A stretch of 27,022 bases of DNA from Anaerolineae bacterium. GTDB taxonomy: Bacteria > Chloroflexota > Anaerolineae > 4572-78 > J111. The position numbers and the translations under genes are program-made. The notes below the pieces were generated by a model. The model did not search any database. It saw nothing but the letters and a program-made list of their open reading frames with translations, and was not told the origin of the DNA. Numbering within the stretch: position 1 is the first letter of the stretch; each line of letters opens with the position of its first letter. The stretch covers positions 1 through 27,022 of the forward strand of contig JAKLJP010000072.1 of assembly GCA_023151115.1 (NCBI GenBank). The letters are read 5' to 3'. Positions 15,926 through 23,404 of this stretch are shown piece after piece.

Positions 15926-15971
15926 CGTCTTGCGTCTTGCGTATTCCATTTTTTACGCAAGACGCAAGACG
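15926..15971. repeat. Perfect 18-bp palindrome of acgcaagac words
   Basis: CGTCTTGCGTCTTGCGTA (15926-15943) is perfectly inverted at 15954-15971 around a 10-nt spacer. It begins 2 bases after the hydrolase stop codon and ends 26 bases before the TTG start of the DUF2298 gene. Confidence 0.92.
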
Positions 15972-15973
15972 AG

Positions 15974-16516
15974 TTATTTTACAATCCGCGTAATCTCTTT
16001 GAATTGCGGCCCTTCGGCCACGCGCAGGAGTTCAAACAAGGCCATTTCGACGCTGGTCAGGGTAGCCCCGGCTTGCTGCATGCGGGCCAAGCCCAACTGC
16101 CGATTGTCCGGGGTGCGGGAGGAGACCGCATCGCTAACCACCTGGACTTCGTAGCCAAGATTGAGCAAGTCCACACAGGTTTGGTAGACACAGACATGCG
16201 ACTCGATGCCCGCCAGCAGCACCTGTTTTCGCCCGGTGGCCTTGAGCGCATCCATAAAGGGAGGGTTGCCGCAGCAGCTAAAACTGGCTTTGGCAATCGG
16301 TTGGGTAGAGCGGCTCAGGAGTTCGGCTATTTCCGGGCTGGTCGGCCCCAGTTTTTCCGGCAGTTGTTCGTTCCAGATAATCGGCAGGTCCAACACCTGT
16401 ACCCCTTTGATGAGTTTTTGCAAATTTTCAAACAACGTCTCTTTTTGACTCATCACCTGGGCCAGCCGGCCCTGCACATCAATGATAACCAAAGCAGTCT
16501 TGTCGAGGGTTAACAT
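15974..16516 (-). CDS. Isochorismatase-family cysteine hydrolase
   Basis: 180 residues, the usual length for the family. The catalytic triad is visible: D13 in VIIDVQ, K76 in IAKASFS and C109 in GIESHVCV. The overall pattern (LPIIWNEQLPEKLG, YQTCVDLL, VVSDAVSSR) is closest to the YcaC/ISOC-type branch of isochorismatase-like hydrolases rather than to true isochorismatases, so the substrate is unknown. The ATG at 16516 has AGGAGAG 9 bases before it. It lies between the two DUF2298 genes on the same strand, but palindromes on both sides leave co-transcription open. Confidence 0.88.
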   Translation of the reverse strand: MLTLDKTALVIIDVQGRLAQVMSQKETLFENLQKLIKGVQVLDLPIIWNEQLPEKLGPTSPEIAELLSRSTQPIAKASFSCCGNPPFMDALKATGRKQVLLAGIESHVCVYQTCVDLLNLGYEVQVVSDAVSSRTPDNRQLGLARMQQAGATLTSVEMALFELLRVAEGPQFKEITRIVK

Positions 16517-16525
16517 GACTAAGTT

Positions 16526-16532
16526 CTCTCCT
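16526..16532 (-). promoter_or_regulatory. Ribosome-binding site for the hydrolase
   Basis: AGGAGAG on the minus strand, 9 bases before the ATG at 16516; it fixes that start. Confidence 0.75.
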
Positions 16533-16541
16533 GAAAATAAT

Positions 16542-16567
16542 CCACAGATTACGCAGATTTCGCAGAT
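16542..16567. repeat. cacagattacgcagat word repeat (half element)
   Basis: Near-tandem acagatt/acgcagat/tcgcagat words upstream of the hydrolase gene. No complementary arm is present, so it looks like half of a palindrome. Confidence 0.6.
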
Positions 16568-16587
16568 AAAAAATTAATGGTTACATA

Positions 16588-16624
16588 TTGCGTTATTCTT
16601 ACGGAAGACGCAACACGCAACACG
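16588..16624. repeat. acgcaacacgcaac word repeat
   Basis: TTGCGT (16588-16593) can pair with ACGCAA at 16608-16613 or 16615-16620. Related in wording to the acgcaagac palindromes but shorter. It lies 5 bases after the stop of the large GT-C/DUF2298 gene. Confidence 0.6.
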
Positions 16625-16629
16625 GATTC

Positions 16630-19600
16630 TTATTTTTGGACAACTCGATAAATCTTCGTCTGCTCGTTTTCAAAAACCAGTTCCAACGCTCCCTGCGCCC
16701 GGAGCTGCTCAAATTTATCACTAATGAACGCGCCGTGCGTAATTCGCTCGATCTGGCCGTCATAAATGTAGCTGATGTCCAACTGGTGAATCAACTCCAA
16801 CGTCCGGGCCGGGTCGGGGCTGGCCCAAAACTCGCTGACGACAAAATCCCGGTCGCCAACCTGCCAGGCGTAGCGCTGCTCGTTTTGGTGCAGGCCGCCC
16901 AAAATAGAGGGCAGGCCGGTGTAAGCCGCCACCCGCATGCCGCCCTCACGATAGTAGCCAATTTTGGCTTCGGCCAGGATGGGTGTGCCGGGCACATTGT
17001 CTTGCAGCCAGCGAATAGCCTCGTAATCGTACTTGAGGTAAATCGGGCTGCCAGCAGGCCACTCGAACACACCGACGGTCATATAAGCCAGGCCGTCGAG
17101 GGCGCCAAACGGCGGGCGGTTGTCGTCGCCGGGAAAGCGGTCATCCACGCGGGTGCGCGTGCCGAGGACGGGATAAACCAGACAGGCCATCAGCAGGATG
17201 ACCACCACAGCCCGCCACAGGATCAGAACAGGCAGCGGCCAATAGTCGCTCCAGCGCCACAGCCGGGGCAGGGCCACCGCGGCGGCAATCCCAAAAATGG
17301 TCCAGACCTGGATATAAAATTTAAAAAGGGTGTTCATACGAAAATATTCGCCGCCGCCCAGAAAGTCGCGCAAAAAGAAAAATTCCACACCCAGCAGGAT
17401 AAGCAGGCCGGTGAAGATAATAATGCCGAGATAGGCCGCCTCCGCGCTGATTTCGCGGCGAAAGAGGAGCAGCAGGGCCAGCAGCACCAGGGGTAAAAGA
17501 TAAGCCGGGACCGAATAGCCCAGCAGCGCCAGGGCGACCGCCCCCAGTAAAACCAGGCCAATTGCCCACAGGACTGGCCGAACAGTATCAGCAATGGGCG
17601 TCTTGACTACGGCCCGGTAGATTTCGCTCAGGTGCGGCCCCACATTCCAACGGCGCAGGCTCAAACTGAGACCGCGCAGGAGGCTATTCCGGCTGGCCGG
17701 GTAGAGCAGCGAAAGCCACAACCAGGAGGTCAGAATAACCAGGAAGAAGCCCCAGATTTTGAGATGCTGGTCCAGTGCAGTTTGGGTGTGGACCAGGCCC
17801 AGGCCGGTTTCGGCCGGAGCTTGATAATTGGCAAAGAAGGGCGCATAGAGCAGAAATGTCAGCGCCAGGAGCAGCCCACCAAAGGCCATGCCGCTGCCCA
17901 AAAGCAACAAGGCCCGGTTAAGGGTCAGCGGCTCGCGCTCTTGCAGGTAACGCCCCAACAAAAAGGTGGCGACCATCAAGCCCAAATAAGTGGGCAAATC
18001 CCAGGTATTGATAGCCGCGATAGCTCCCAATACAAAGGGTAAAGCCAGCCAGCGGGCCAAGACGCTGGGAAACGAGGAGGCGAGGAGGCGAGGGAAGGAG
18101 TCGGCAAAAGAACGGGTCAGAGAGTCAGTAAATGATAAATTAGGCGTAAAAATAGAAAGCGGCTTTTCTGCGGCTGCACTTTCATCTTCCGGCTGCTTCG
18201 TATCATCAAAGCTTCGCCTCTCCGCCTCTTCGCCTCTTCGCCTCTTCGCCTCTTCGCGCAGCCAATTGTAAGCCAGACTCAGAAACAGGACAGTGAAAGG
18301 CAACCCGATCATGTGCGGGTGCAAATCGGCAAAGAGAAAACTGAAGTAGGGAAATTCGTTGATGGTGGCCGGAATAACGCGAGTGGGGTCCCAATAATTA
18401 TAAATGGCCAACGCCGCGCCGCCAAGCGCCTCAACCAGCCCGCTCAAGGCCAGCACAAAGGTTTGCAAGCCGGGAATGGCGCTTTGGAAGTCACTCTGGC
18501 TCAACTTGCCCAGTTCGCGCATAAATTGCGCCGCCCCTTCCAGGTTGCCGATGAAGACGACAAAGAGGATGCCGAGGAGACCGGAGAGGATGAATTGTCC
18601 CAAAGGGATACCCTTGCGGTATGAATTGTGAATTGTGAATTGTAAATGGTGAATGGGTTGAGGGAAAGCTACCCTACCCCCTAACCCCTGACCCCTGCCC
18701 CCTGACCATTGGCTCAGATTGCCGGCCAAACTGAAGACATTGACAGCGGTCAGGGCAGCCAGGGTAGGCACAGCCAGATTGAAAGCAATGGTCGGCTGGA
18801 TGCCGGTCAATTTGATCAATACGCCGACAATGAACAGGCCGTAGTAGTAATAATTCATGATGCCCCCGGCAAAAAAGGGATCGTAGGGGGGCATATGGGC
18901 GCTTTTGACCACGGCGTGCAAAAAGCCGATTTCGAGCATTTTTTCGCCGCCGAGCCAGGGCTGCCACAAGTCGGGGTTAAACAATCGCAGCAAGATGAAA
19001 AAGAGATAAACCAGGCCAAAAATAAGTTCGGCGCTGACAATGAGAAGGCGCTGCTGCCGCCAGAATTGTTTGAGCAAGTTCCAGCGGAGGCGGGTAACAA
19101 CCAGGCTGCAACCGCCCAGAAAAATCAGGCCCAGGATGGCCGCCGGCAGGGAATTGCTCAACCAGCCCAGGCTGCTGTTCAGCCAGACAAAGTAACTGAC
19201 CAACAGCAAGCCCAGACTTTTACTCAGAACATAACCTCGATCTGGCAGGCCGTTAAACAGCAAAAAGGTCAGGGGTAGGGCCAGCAGTCCAATCAAGGTG
19301 ACGGTTAGCCACCAAAAAAGTACGGCAATCAGGCTGGAATTGTTGGCCAGGCTGTTCCAGCGAAAATCGTTGACCACCGGCAACTGGTCCACCGGCGTAT
19401 CAAGCAGCAGCGACTTGCCCTCGCCGGCGGCGCTGCCAGCTGGAACCGCCTGAGGTGTATTGCTGGCGCCGCGCAGCCGCATGAGCAGGGTCGGCGGGCC
19501 AACGTAGCCAAAAACAGCATCCTGCCAGGTGTTGCCCAAAATGGCGTCCCACTCCTGTGGGGTAAGCTGGCGGGTCTTTTTGAACATGATCGGCTTGGGA

Positions 19601-21570
19601 TGGTCATATACGGTGAAGCTTTCGTCGGCAGACTGGTCATCAATTTGAAAAGGCCCCAGGCGCGGCGGCGTTTCCACCGAATAGACCTGCTCAAACCCCA
19701 ATTCGCCGGAGAAGAGGGCCTGATAGTAGCGTGTACTCATAGGGTAGCGTTCCGGCAGGCGGGGGATAGTCCGCCACAAGCGATTGCTGGCCAGGGCGAT
19801 ATAGTCGCAGTTCATCAAGGTGCTGCGCAGGTTCTCGTACTTTTCCGGCGTGTCCTCTTCGTACATCGGCAGTTCGGGCTGGACGTAGCCGTGCGCACCC
19901 GGATTGCCGCCCGGCTCGTCAATAGCCGCCGGGATGCCTTCATCCCAATGCTCGCGGGCGATGCAAGCGCCGTCGGGCACGTTGGCATAGGTCCAGCGAG
20001 CAAACGTGACCCAGGGATGCTCCGTACCGTAGACCCCGTTGACAAAGGCCAACGCCCAGAAAGCCGAGCCGAAGAGAGCGATGAGGGCCAGGGCAATGGC
20101 TGCCGGCTTCGCTCCTTTTTGTAGCAGGGAAGCGGAGGAGCGGGGGAGCAGGGGAGATGGAAGGTTGGAGGGTTGGAAGGTTGGAGGGTTGGAAGGTTGG
20201 GGAGAGTTATCTTCTGTCGAACTGGCTGGTTGATTAATTGCTTCAGGAGGCATCTCACTCTCTACAATCTTCGCCTCCTGGTTTCTTCGCCTCTTCGCCT
20301 CTTCGCCTCTTTGCCACAGCGCCGCCACCAGACCCGCCCCAAACAGGGTAAACAACGGTACTACCGGGATCATGTAGCGCATAAATTTAGCCAGAAAGAG
20401 ACCGGTGGGGCCAAAATAGAGGACAATCCAGGCGAGGATGATCCATTCGCCGGGCAAAGCTCTGCCGCGCACCGCTTTGAAGATGACCCAGAGCGTGCCG
20501 GCGAAGGCCAGCAGGCCCAGTGGCCAGCCCATGCCCCAGCGAAGCTGCTGCTCGATAAAGTACCAATAGGCCGGCGTGTTTCGGTACTGCCGGGTAAAAG
20601 GAAAATCGGCGATGCCGCTGACCATGTTACCCTGTTCGTCAATCACCGCCCGCTTGAAGTTTTCAAAATCCAGCAGCACAAACGGCGAGGTCACGGCGAA
20701 GAGGATGAGGGCGATGATGAGGGCCAGGATAACCAAGCCAAAGGATGAAGGATGAAGGCGGAAGGCGGAAGGCGGAAGGGTTTCTTTTTCATCCTTCATC
20801 CTTCCGCCTTCATCCTTATGTGTTGCGGCTAGATACGCGGCTACCAGCGGCGCAACCGCCACCGGCAGGGCGCTGAATTTGGAGGCAACGGCCAGGCCAA
20901 TGCCGATGCCGGTGATGATGGCGGCCCCTTTGGTTTGACGGTCAACCATGAGGACGGCGCCATAGAGCGCCAGGAGGGTGAAGGTAGTCGAGATGGGGTC
21001 AACGGCAAAGAAGTGGGCCAGTTGAATTTGCAGTACGGTAAAGGTTGAGAGGGCCGCTGCCAGCAGCCCAGCCCACACCCCATAGAGACGCCGGCCCAAT
21101 AAAAAGAGCAGGTAAACGGAGCCAAGATCGGCCAGGGCCATGAGCACCCGTCCAATTTGGGCATAGCCCTGCCCGGATAGGCTCATGGCCAACCACTGTG
21201 TCCAGTCAGGCGGCAGAACGTTGGCGGTCAGTGGGGCTAATTTATTCAAGCCGTGGGCAATCAAAACCAGGCTGTAGAGTGGAAAGTGGCCGTAGGTATA
21301 ACTGCGGCGCTCCTGCCGGCCCACATCCCAAAAGGGATTCAGGGTCGAAGAGCGAGGGTCGAACAGGGTTGAGAGATCATCAGGCCAGCGGATGGTGGGG
21401 GCATAAAACACCACCGTCGAACGCTCATCGGGGTGAGCAAAGGTGCCGTTATCCCAGTTGAGATTGTAAAAACGCAGCCCGGCGGCGACGGCCAAAATCA
21501 GAAACAGCAGGACGGCCGCCAGGCGGCGGTTTGAAGCGATGGTCTGAAGCATGCCGATTATTGTAATCAT
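16630..21570 (-). CDS. GT-C (PMT-like) plus DUF2298 fusion membrane protein
   Basis: 1646 residues in two parts. Residues 1-about 490 are a multi-pass PMT/GT39-like domain with the catalytic-type HPDE (46-49) on the first external loop, followed by an extracytoplasmic domain (about 490-735). From about residue 740 comes a full DUF2298/TIGR03662 unit with NYYYYG (about 907), GGEKMLEIGFLH, NEFPYFSFLFADLHPHMIGLPF and RMNTLFKFYIQVW. It is homologous along its length to the protein at 13140-15899. The fusion links a likely lipid-sugar glycosyltransferase physically to DUF2298, which supports a shared surface-glycan pathway. Starts at 21588 (TTG), 21570 (ATG) and 21552 (ATG) are all possible and none has a good ribosome-binding site. 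At least seven word-repeat inserts lie in loops. Confidence 0.87.
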   Translation of the reverse strand: MITIIGMLQTIASNRRLAAVLLFLILAVAAGLRFYNLNWDNGTFAHPDERSTVVFYAPTIRWPDDLSTLFDPRSSTLNPFWDVGRQERRSYTYGHFPLYSLVLIAHGLNKLAPLTANVLPPDWTQWLAMSLSGQGYAQIGRVLMALADLGSVYLLFLLGRRLYGVWAGLLAAALSTFTVLQIQLAHFFAVDPISTTFTLLALYGAVLMVDRQTKGAAIITGIGIGLAVASKFSALPVAVAPLVAAYLAATHKDEGGRMKDEKETLPPSAFRLHPSSFGLVILALIIALILFAVTSPFVLLDFENFKRAVIDEQGNMVSGIADFPFTRQYRNTPAYWYFIEQQLRWGMGWPLGLLAFAGTLWVIFKAVRGRALPGEWIILAWIVLYFGPTGLFLAKFMRYMIPVVPLFTLFGAGLVAALWQRGEEAKRRRNQEAKIVESEMPPEAINQPASSTEDNSPQPSNPPTFQPSNLPSPLLPRSSASLLQKGAKPAAIALALIALFGSAFWALAFVNGVYGTEHPWVTFARWTYANVPDGACIAREHWDEGIPAAIDEPGGNPGAHGYVQPELPMYEEDTPEKYENLRSTLMNCDYIALASNRLWRTIPRLPERYPMSTRYYQALFSGELGFEQVYSVETPPRLGPFQIDDQSADESFTVYDHPKPIMFKKTRQLTPQEWDAILGNTWQDAVFGYVGPPTLLMRLRGASNTPQAVPAGSAAGEGKSLLLDTPVDQLPVVNDFRWNSLANNSSLIAVLFWWLTVTLIGLLALPLTFLLFNGLPDRGYVLSKSLGLLLVSYFVWLNSSLGWLSNSLPAAILGLIFLGGCSLVVTRLRWNLLKQFWRQQRLLIVSAELIFGLVYLFFILLRLFNPDLWQPWLGGEKMLEIGFLHAVVKSAHMPPYDPFFAGGIMNYYYYGLFIVGVLIKLTGIQPTIAFNLAVPTLAALTAVNVFSLAGNLSQWSGGRGQGLGGRVAFPQPIHHLQFTIHNSYRKGIPLGQFILSGLLGILFVVFIGNLEGAAQFMRELGKLSQSDFQSAIPGLQTFVLALSGLVEALGGAALAIYNYWDPTRVIPATINEFPYFSFLFADLHPHMIGLPFTVLFLSLAYNWLREEAKRRRGEEAERRSFDDTKQPEDESAAAEKPLSIFTPNLSFTDSLTRSFADSFPRLLASSFPSVLARWLALPFVLGAIAAINTWDLPTYLGLMVATFLLGRYLQEREPLTLNRALLLLGSGMAFGGLLLALTFLLYAPFFANYQAPAETGLGLVHTQTALDQHLKIWGFFLVILTSWLWLSLLYPASRNSLLRGLSLSLRRWNVGPHLSEIYRAVVKTPIADTVRPVLWAIGLVLLGAVALALLGYSVPAYLLPLVLLALLLLFRREISAEAAYLGIIIFTGLLILLGVEFFFLRDFLGGGEYFRMNTLFKFYIQVWTIFGIAAAVALPRLWRWSDYWPLPVLILWRAVVVILLMACLVYPVLGTRTRVDDRFPGDDNRPPFGALDGLAYMTVGVFEWPAGSPIYLKYDYEAIRWLQDNVPGTPILAEAKIGYYREGGMRVAAYTGLPSILGGLHQNEQRYAWQVGDRDFVVSEFWASPDPARTLELIHQLDISYIYDGQIERITHGAFISDKFEQLRAQGALELVFENEQTKIYRVVQK
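18071..18132. repeat. gaggaggc and gagtc word repeats inside the fusion gene
   Basis: gaggaggcga words (18074-18092) and gtcggcaa/gtcagaga words encode SFTDSLTRSFADSFPRLLAS. They are complementary in wording to the cgcctctt array at 18213-18258, so the two may be the arms of one element with 110 bases between them. Confidence 0.6.
18213..18258. repeat. cgcctctt tandem repeat inside the fusion gene
   Basis: Five near-exact copies of the 8-mer cgcctctt, encoding REEAKRRRGEEAERR in the loop after the LPFTVLFLSLAYNWL membrane segment. Confidence 0.92.
18621..18657. repeat. gaattgtg word repeat inside the fusion gene
   Basis: atgaattgtgaattgtg words encode QPIHHLQFTIHNSY in the loop before the membrane segment that leads to GNLEG. 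Confidence 0.85.
18671..18707. repeat. cccctaac/cccctgac repeat inside the fusion gene
   Basis: Five 7- to 8-nt words encode GGRGQGLGGRV. Same family as 14769-14812 in the DUF2298 paralogue, and next to the gaattgtg array. Confidence 0.85.
20128..20204. repeat. ggagcggggga and ttggaagg/ttggaggg repeats inside the fusion gene
   Basis: ggaagcggaggagcggggg words (20128-20155) followed by alternating ttggaagg/ttggaggg words (20157-20204) encode QPSNPPTFQPSNLPSPLLPRSSA, residues about 455-480, between membrane segments of the GT-C half. Confidence 0.88.
20270..20314. repeat. cgcctctt repeat inside the fusion gene, second site
   Basis: Three to four cgcctctt words encode QRGEEAKRRRNQEA (about residues 418-433). 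The amino-acid sequence nearly repeats that at 18213-18258, so the same reading frame was used at both sites. Confidence 0.88.
20741..20817. repeat. Palindromic ggatgaaggcggaagg insert inside the fusion gene
   Basis: GGATGAAGGCGGAAGG (20750-20765) is perfectly inverted at 20800-20815. It encodes KDEGGRMKDEKETLPPSAF and onwards, residues about 251-276, between two membrane segments. This is a complete hairpin element inside a coding sequence. Confidence 0.92.
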
Positions 21571-21675
21571 CAGGGGAGGGTTGGGCAAGTGTTACCGTCT
21601 CTGCCAAATCTTCATCACCTCTTCATACCCTGTTCATAAGAGGGTACTACACTCAGACATATAAACAAGAACTTT

Positions 21676-21772
21676 GCCACGAATTACACGAATTAATACG
21701 AAATTCTTTAGTGAAAATTCGTGTAATTCGTGGCGAAAAATTCTGTTCGTTTCCGGTTCGTCCGGGTTAGGA
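21676..21772. repeat. Perfect 19-bp palindrome with GTCCGGGTTAGG tail, copy 3
   Basis: GCCACGAATTACACGAATT (21676-21694) is perfectly inverted at 21716-21734 around a 21-nt spacer. The tail at 21750-21772 (CCGGTTCGTCCGGGTTAGGA) matches the tails at 101-132 and 1995-2028. The AGGA at its end is the ribosome-binding site of the methyltransferase gene starting at 21780. Confidence 0.92.
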
Positions 21773-21779
21773 TACAAAA

Positions 21780-22361
21780 ATGAAAATGACCCCATTGGAA
21801 AAACTGTTTGTCAACAGCCCCGGCTACAGCCGGCAAGTGAGTTATCACGCCGAAATGTTACTGCAAAAGGTCGAGTTTAAGGCCGGGCAAAAATATCTTG
21901 ATCTGGGCTGCGGCAACGGTGCAGCGCCGATTTATCTGGCTAGAAAGTATAATCTGGCCATAACCGGCGTGGATATAGACCCTGCTCAAATTCGGCTGGC
22001 CCAAGAAAGCAGTCAAGACCTGCCCCAAGCCCGATTTTTGACGGTTGACGGTACACGCTTGCCTTTTGAGGCAAATGAATTTGACATTGTCGCCACCAAC
22101 AAGGTGATGCACCACATCCCCAATTGGCCGGCAGCGGTTTTGGAGATGATCCGGGTTTTAAAACCGGAAGGGTATTTCATCTACAGTGACCTGGTCTATC
22201 CGAGGTGGGTCGCCGCCTTGGGCCAAATAATCGCCCAAAACGGGGCCGGTTTTCCAACGCGTGCGAGGGTAGAGTCATTGCTAAAGCAGCATAGTTTGAC
22301 TAAAATCTATGTCCTAAACTTGGGAGTCAATTATGAAGTAATTAGCCGGAAAAATAAATAA
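21780..22361 (+). CDS. Class I SAM-dependent methyltransferase
   Basis: 193 residues, a compact Methyltransf_11/25-type fold. The SAM-binding loop is LDLGCGNG (40-47), followed by the acidic GVDID (63-67), the TVDGTRLPF block and the post-motif NKVMHHIPN, then VLKPEGYFIYSD. The substrate cannot be told from the sequence; relatives methylate lipids, quinones or small molecules. The ATG at 21780 follows TTAGGATAC; the ATG two codons later is an alternative. The stop TAA runs directly into the AAGGA of the next gene, 11 bases before its start, so the two genes are probably one operon. Confidence 0.87.
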   Translation: MKMTPLEKLFVNSPGYSRQVSYHAEMLLQKVEFKAGQKYLDLGCGNGAAPIYLARKYNLAITGVDIDPAQIRLAQESSQDLPQARFLTVDGTRLPFEANEFDIVATNKVMHHIPNWPAAVLEMIRVLKPEGYFIYSDLVYPRWVAALGQIIAQNGAGFPTRARVESLLKQHSLTKIYVLNLGVNYEVISRKNK

Positions 22362-22372
22362 GGACAAAATCA

Positions 22373-23404
22373 ATGACTCTGGAAACGTTCATTCAAGCAA
22401 TGCCCAAAGTAGAACTGCACGTTCACCTGGAAGGTTCTATTCAACCGGAAACCCTGCTAAAACTGGCGCAGCGGCATGGAGTTGACCTGCCGGCCAAAAC
22501 GGTCGAAGGCTTACGAACCTGGTATACCTTTACCGATTTTCCTCACTTTATCGAAGTATACCTGGCAGTCTCTTCCTGTCTGCGCACCCCGGACGACATC
22601 GAACTGATTGCCCGCGAGTTTCTGGCCGGGCAGGCGGCCCAGAATATTCGTTACAGCGAAGTGACCTATACCCCTTACACCCACTATAAACATCGGGGGC
22701 TGCCTTTCTCGGAGCAGTTAGCCGCGCTGAACCGGGCACGGGCCTGGGCCGAGGCTGAGGATGGGGTAGGGATGGGCCTCGTCCTCGATATTTCGCGGGA
22801 TGTCTCGCCAGAAGAGGGCATGCTTACCGCCGAGTGGGCTATCAGTGCAATGGGCGAAGGCGTGGTGGCCTTGGGCCTGGGCGGGCCGGAAGTGGGCCAT
22901 CCGCCGGAGAAGTTCAAAGAGGCGTTTGACCGGGCATATACCGCCGGCCTGCCAAGCGTGCCTCACGCCGGTGAAACGGTGGGGCCGGCAAGCATTTGGG
23001 GGGCGCTGAATGAGCTTCACGCGGTGCGCATCGGGCACGGGGTGCGCTGCCTGGAAGACCCGGCCCTGGTAGATGAACTGCGCATCCGCCAGATTCCGCT
23101 GGAAGTCTCGCCCACCAGCAACGTTTGTTTAAAAGTCTTCCCTAACCTGGCCCATCACGCCCTGCCCCTTTTGCTGCGGGAAGGGTTGTATGTGACCCTT
23201 AACTCCGACGACCCGCCGATGTTCAACACCACCTTAACCCAGGAATACCTGGCGGTGGCCCGCACTTTCCATTTTGGCGCAGATACGATCGAGCAGTTAA
23301 CACTCAACGCCGTGCGCGCTACGCTGCTGCCGGCCTCTGCCCGGTCAAAAATGGAAAGCGAGTTTCAGGCCGAATTTACTCGACTGCGGGCAGGGGAAGT
23401 TTGA
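22373..23404 (+). CDS. add: Adenosine deaminase family aminohydrolase
   Basis: 343 residues, the usual length for the family. The zinc and catalytic residues are all present: HVHLEGS (H16, H18), PHAGE (H198, E201 as proton shuttle), RIGHG (H222) and NSDDP (D279, D280). The enzyme should deaminate a purine nucleoside or base in the cytosol. Close relatives include adenosine, adenine and 6-aminodeoxyfutalosine deaminases, and I cannot separate these by eye; no other menaquinone-pathway gene is in view. An AAGGA site 8 bases before the ATG fixes the start. It follows the methyltransferase by 11 bases. Its TGA abuts the stop codon of the kinase gene on the other strand with no gap. Confidence 0.88.
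   Translation: MTLETFIQAMPKVELHVHLEGSIQPETLLKLAQRHGVDLPAKTVEGLRTWYTFTDFPHFIEVYLAVSSCLRTPDDIELIAREFLAGQAAQNIRYSEVTYTPYTHYKHRGLPFSEQLAALNRARAWAEAEDGVGMGLVLDISRDVSPEEGMLTAEWAISAMGEGVVALGLGGPEVGHPPEKFKEAFDRAYTAGLPSVPHAGETVGPASIWGALNELHAVRIGHGVRCLEDPALVDELRIRQIPLEVSPTSNVCLKVFPNLAHHALPLLLREGLYVTLNSDDPPMFNTTLTQEYLAVARTFHFGADTIEQLTLNAVRATLLPASARSKMESEFQAEFTRLRAGEV

Noticed and set aside
22373..23404. Assigning the deaminase to the futalosine menaquinone pathway
   Set aside because: The motifs are shared by the whole adenosine deaminase family and no other menaquinone gene is in view.
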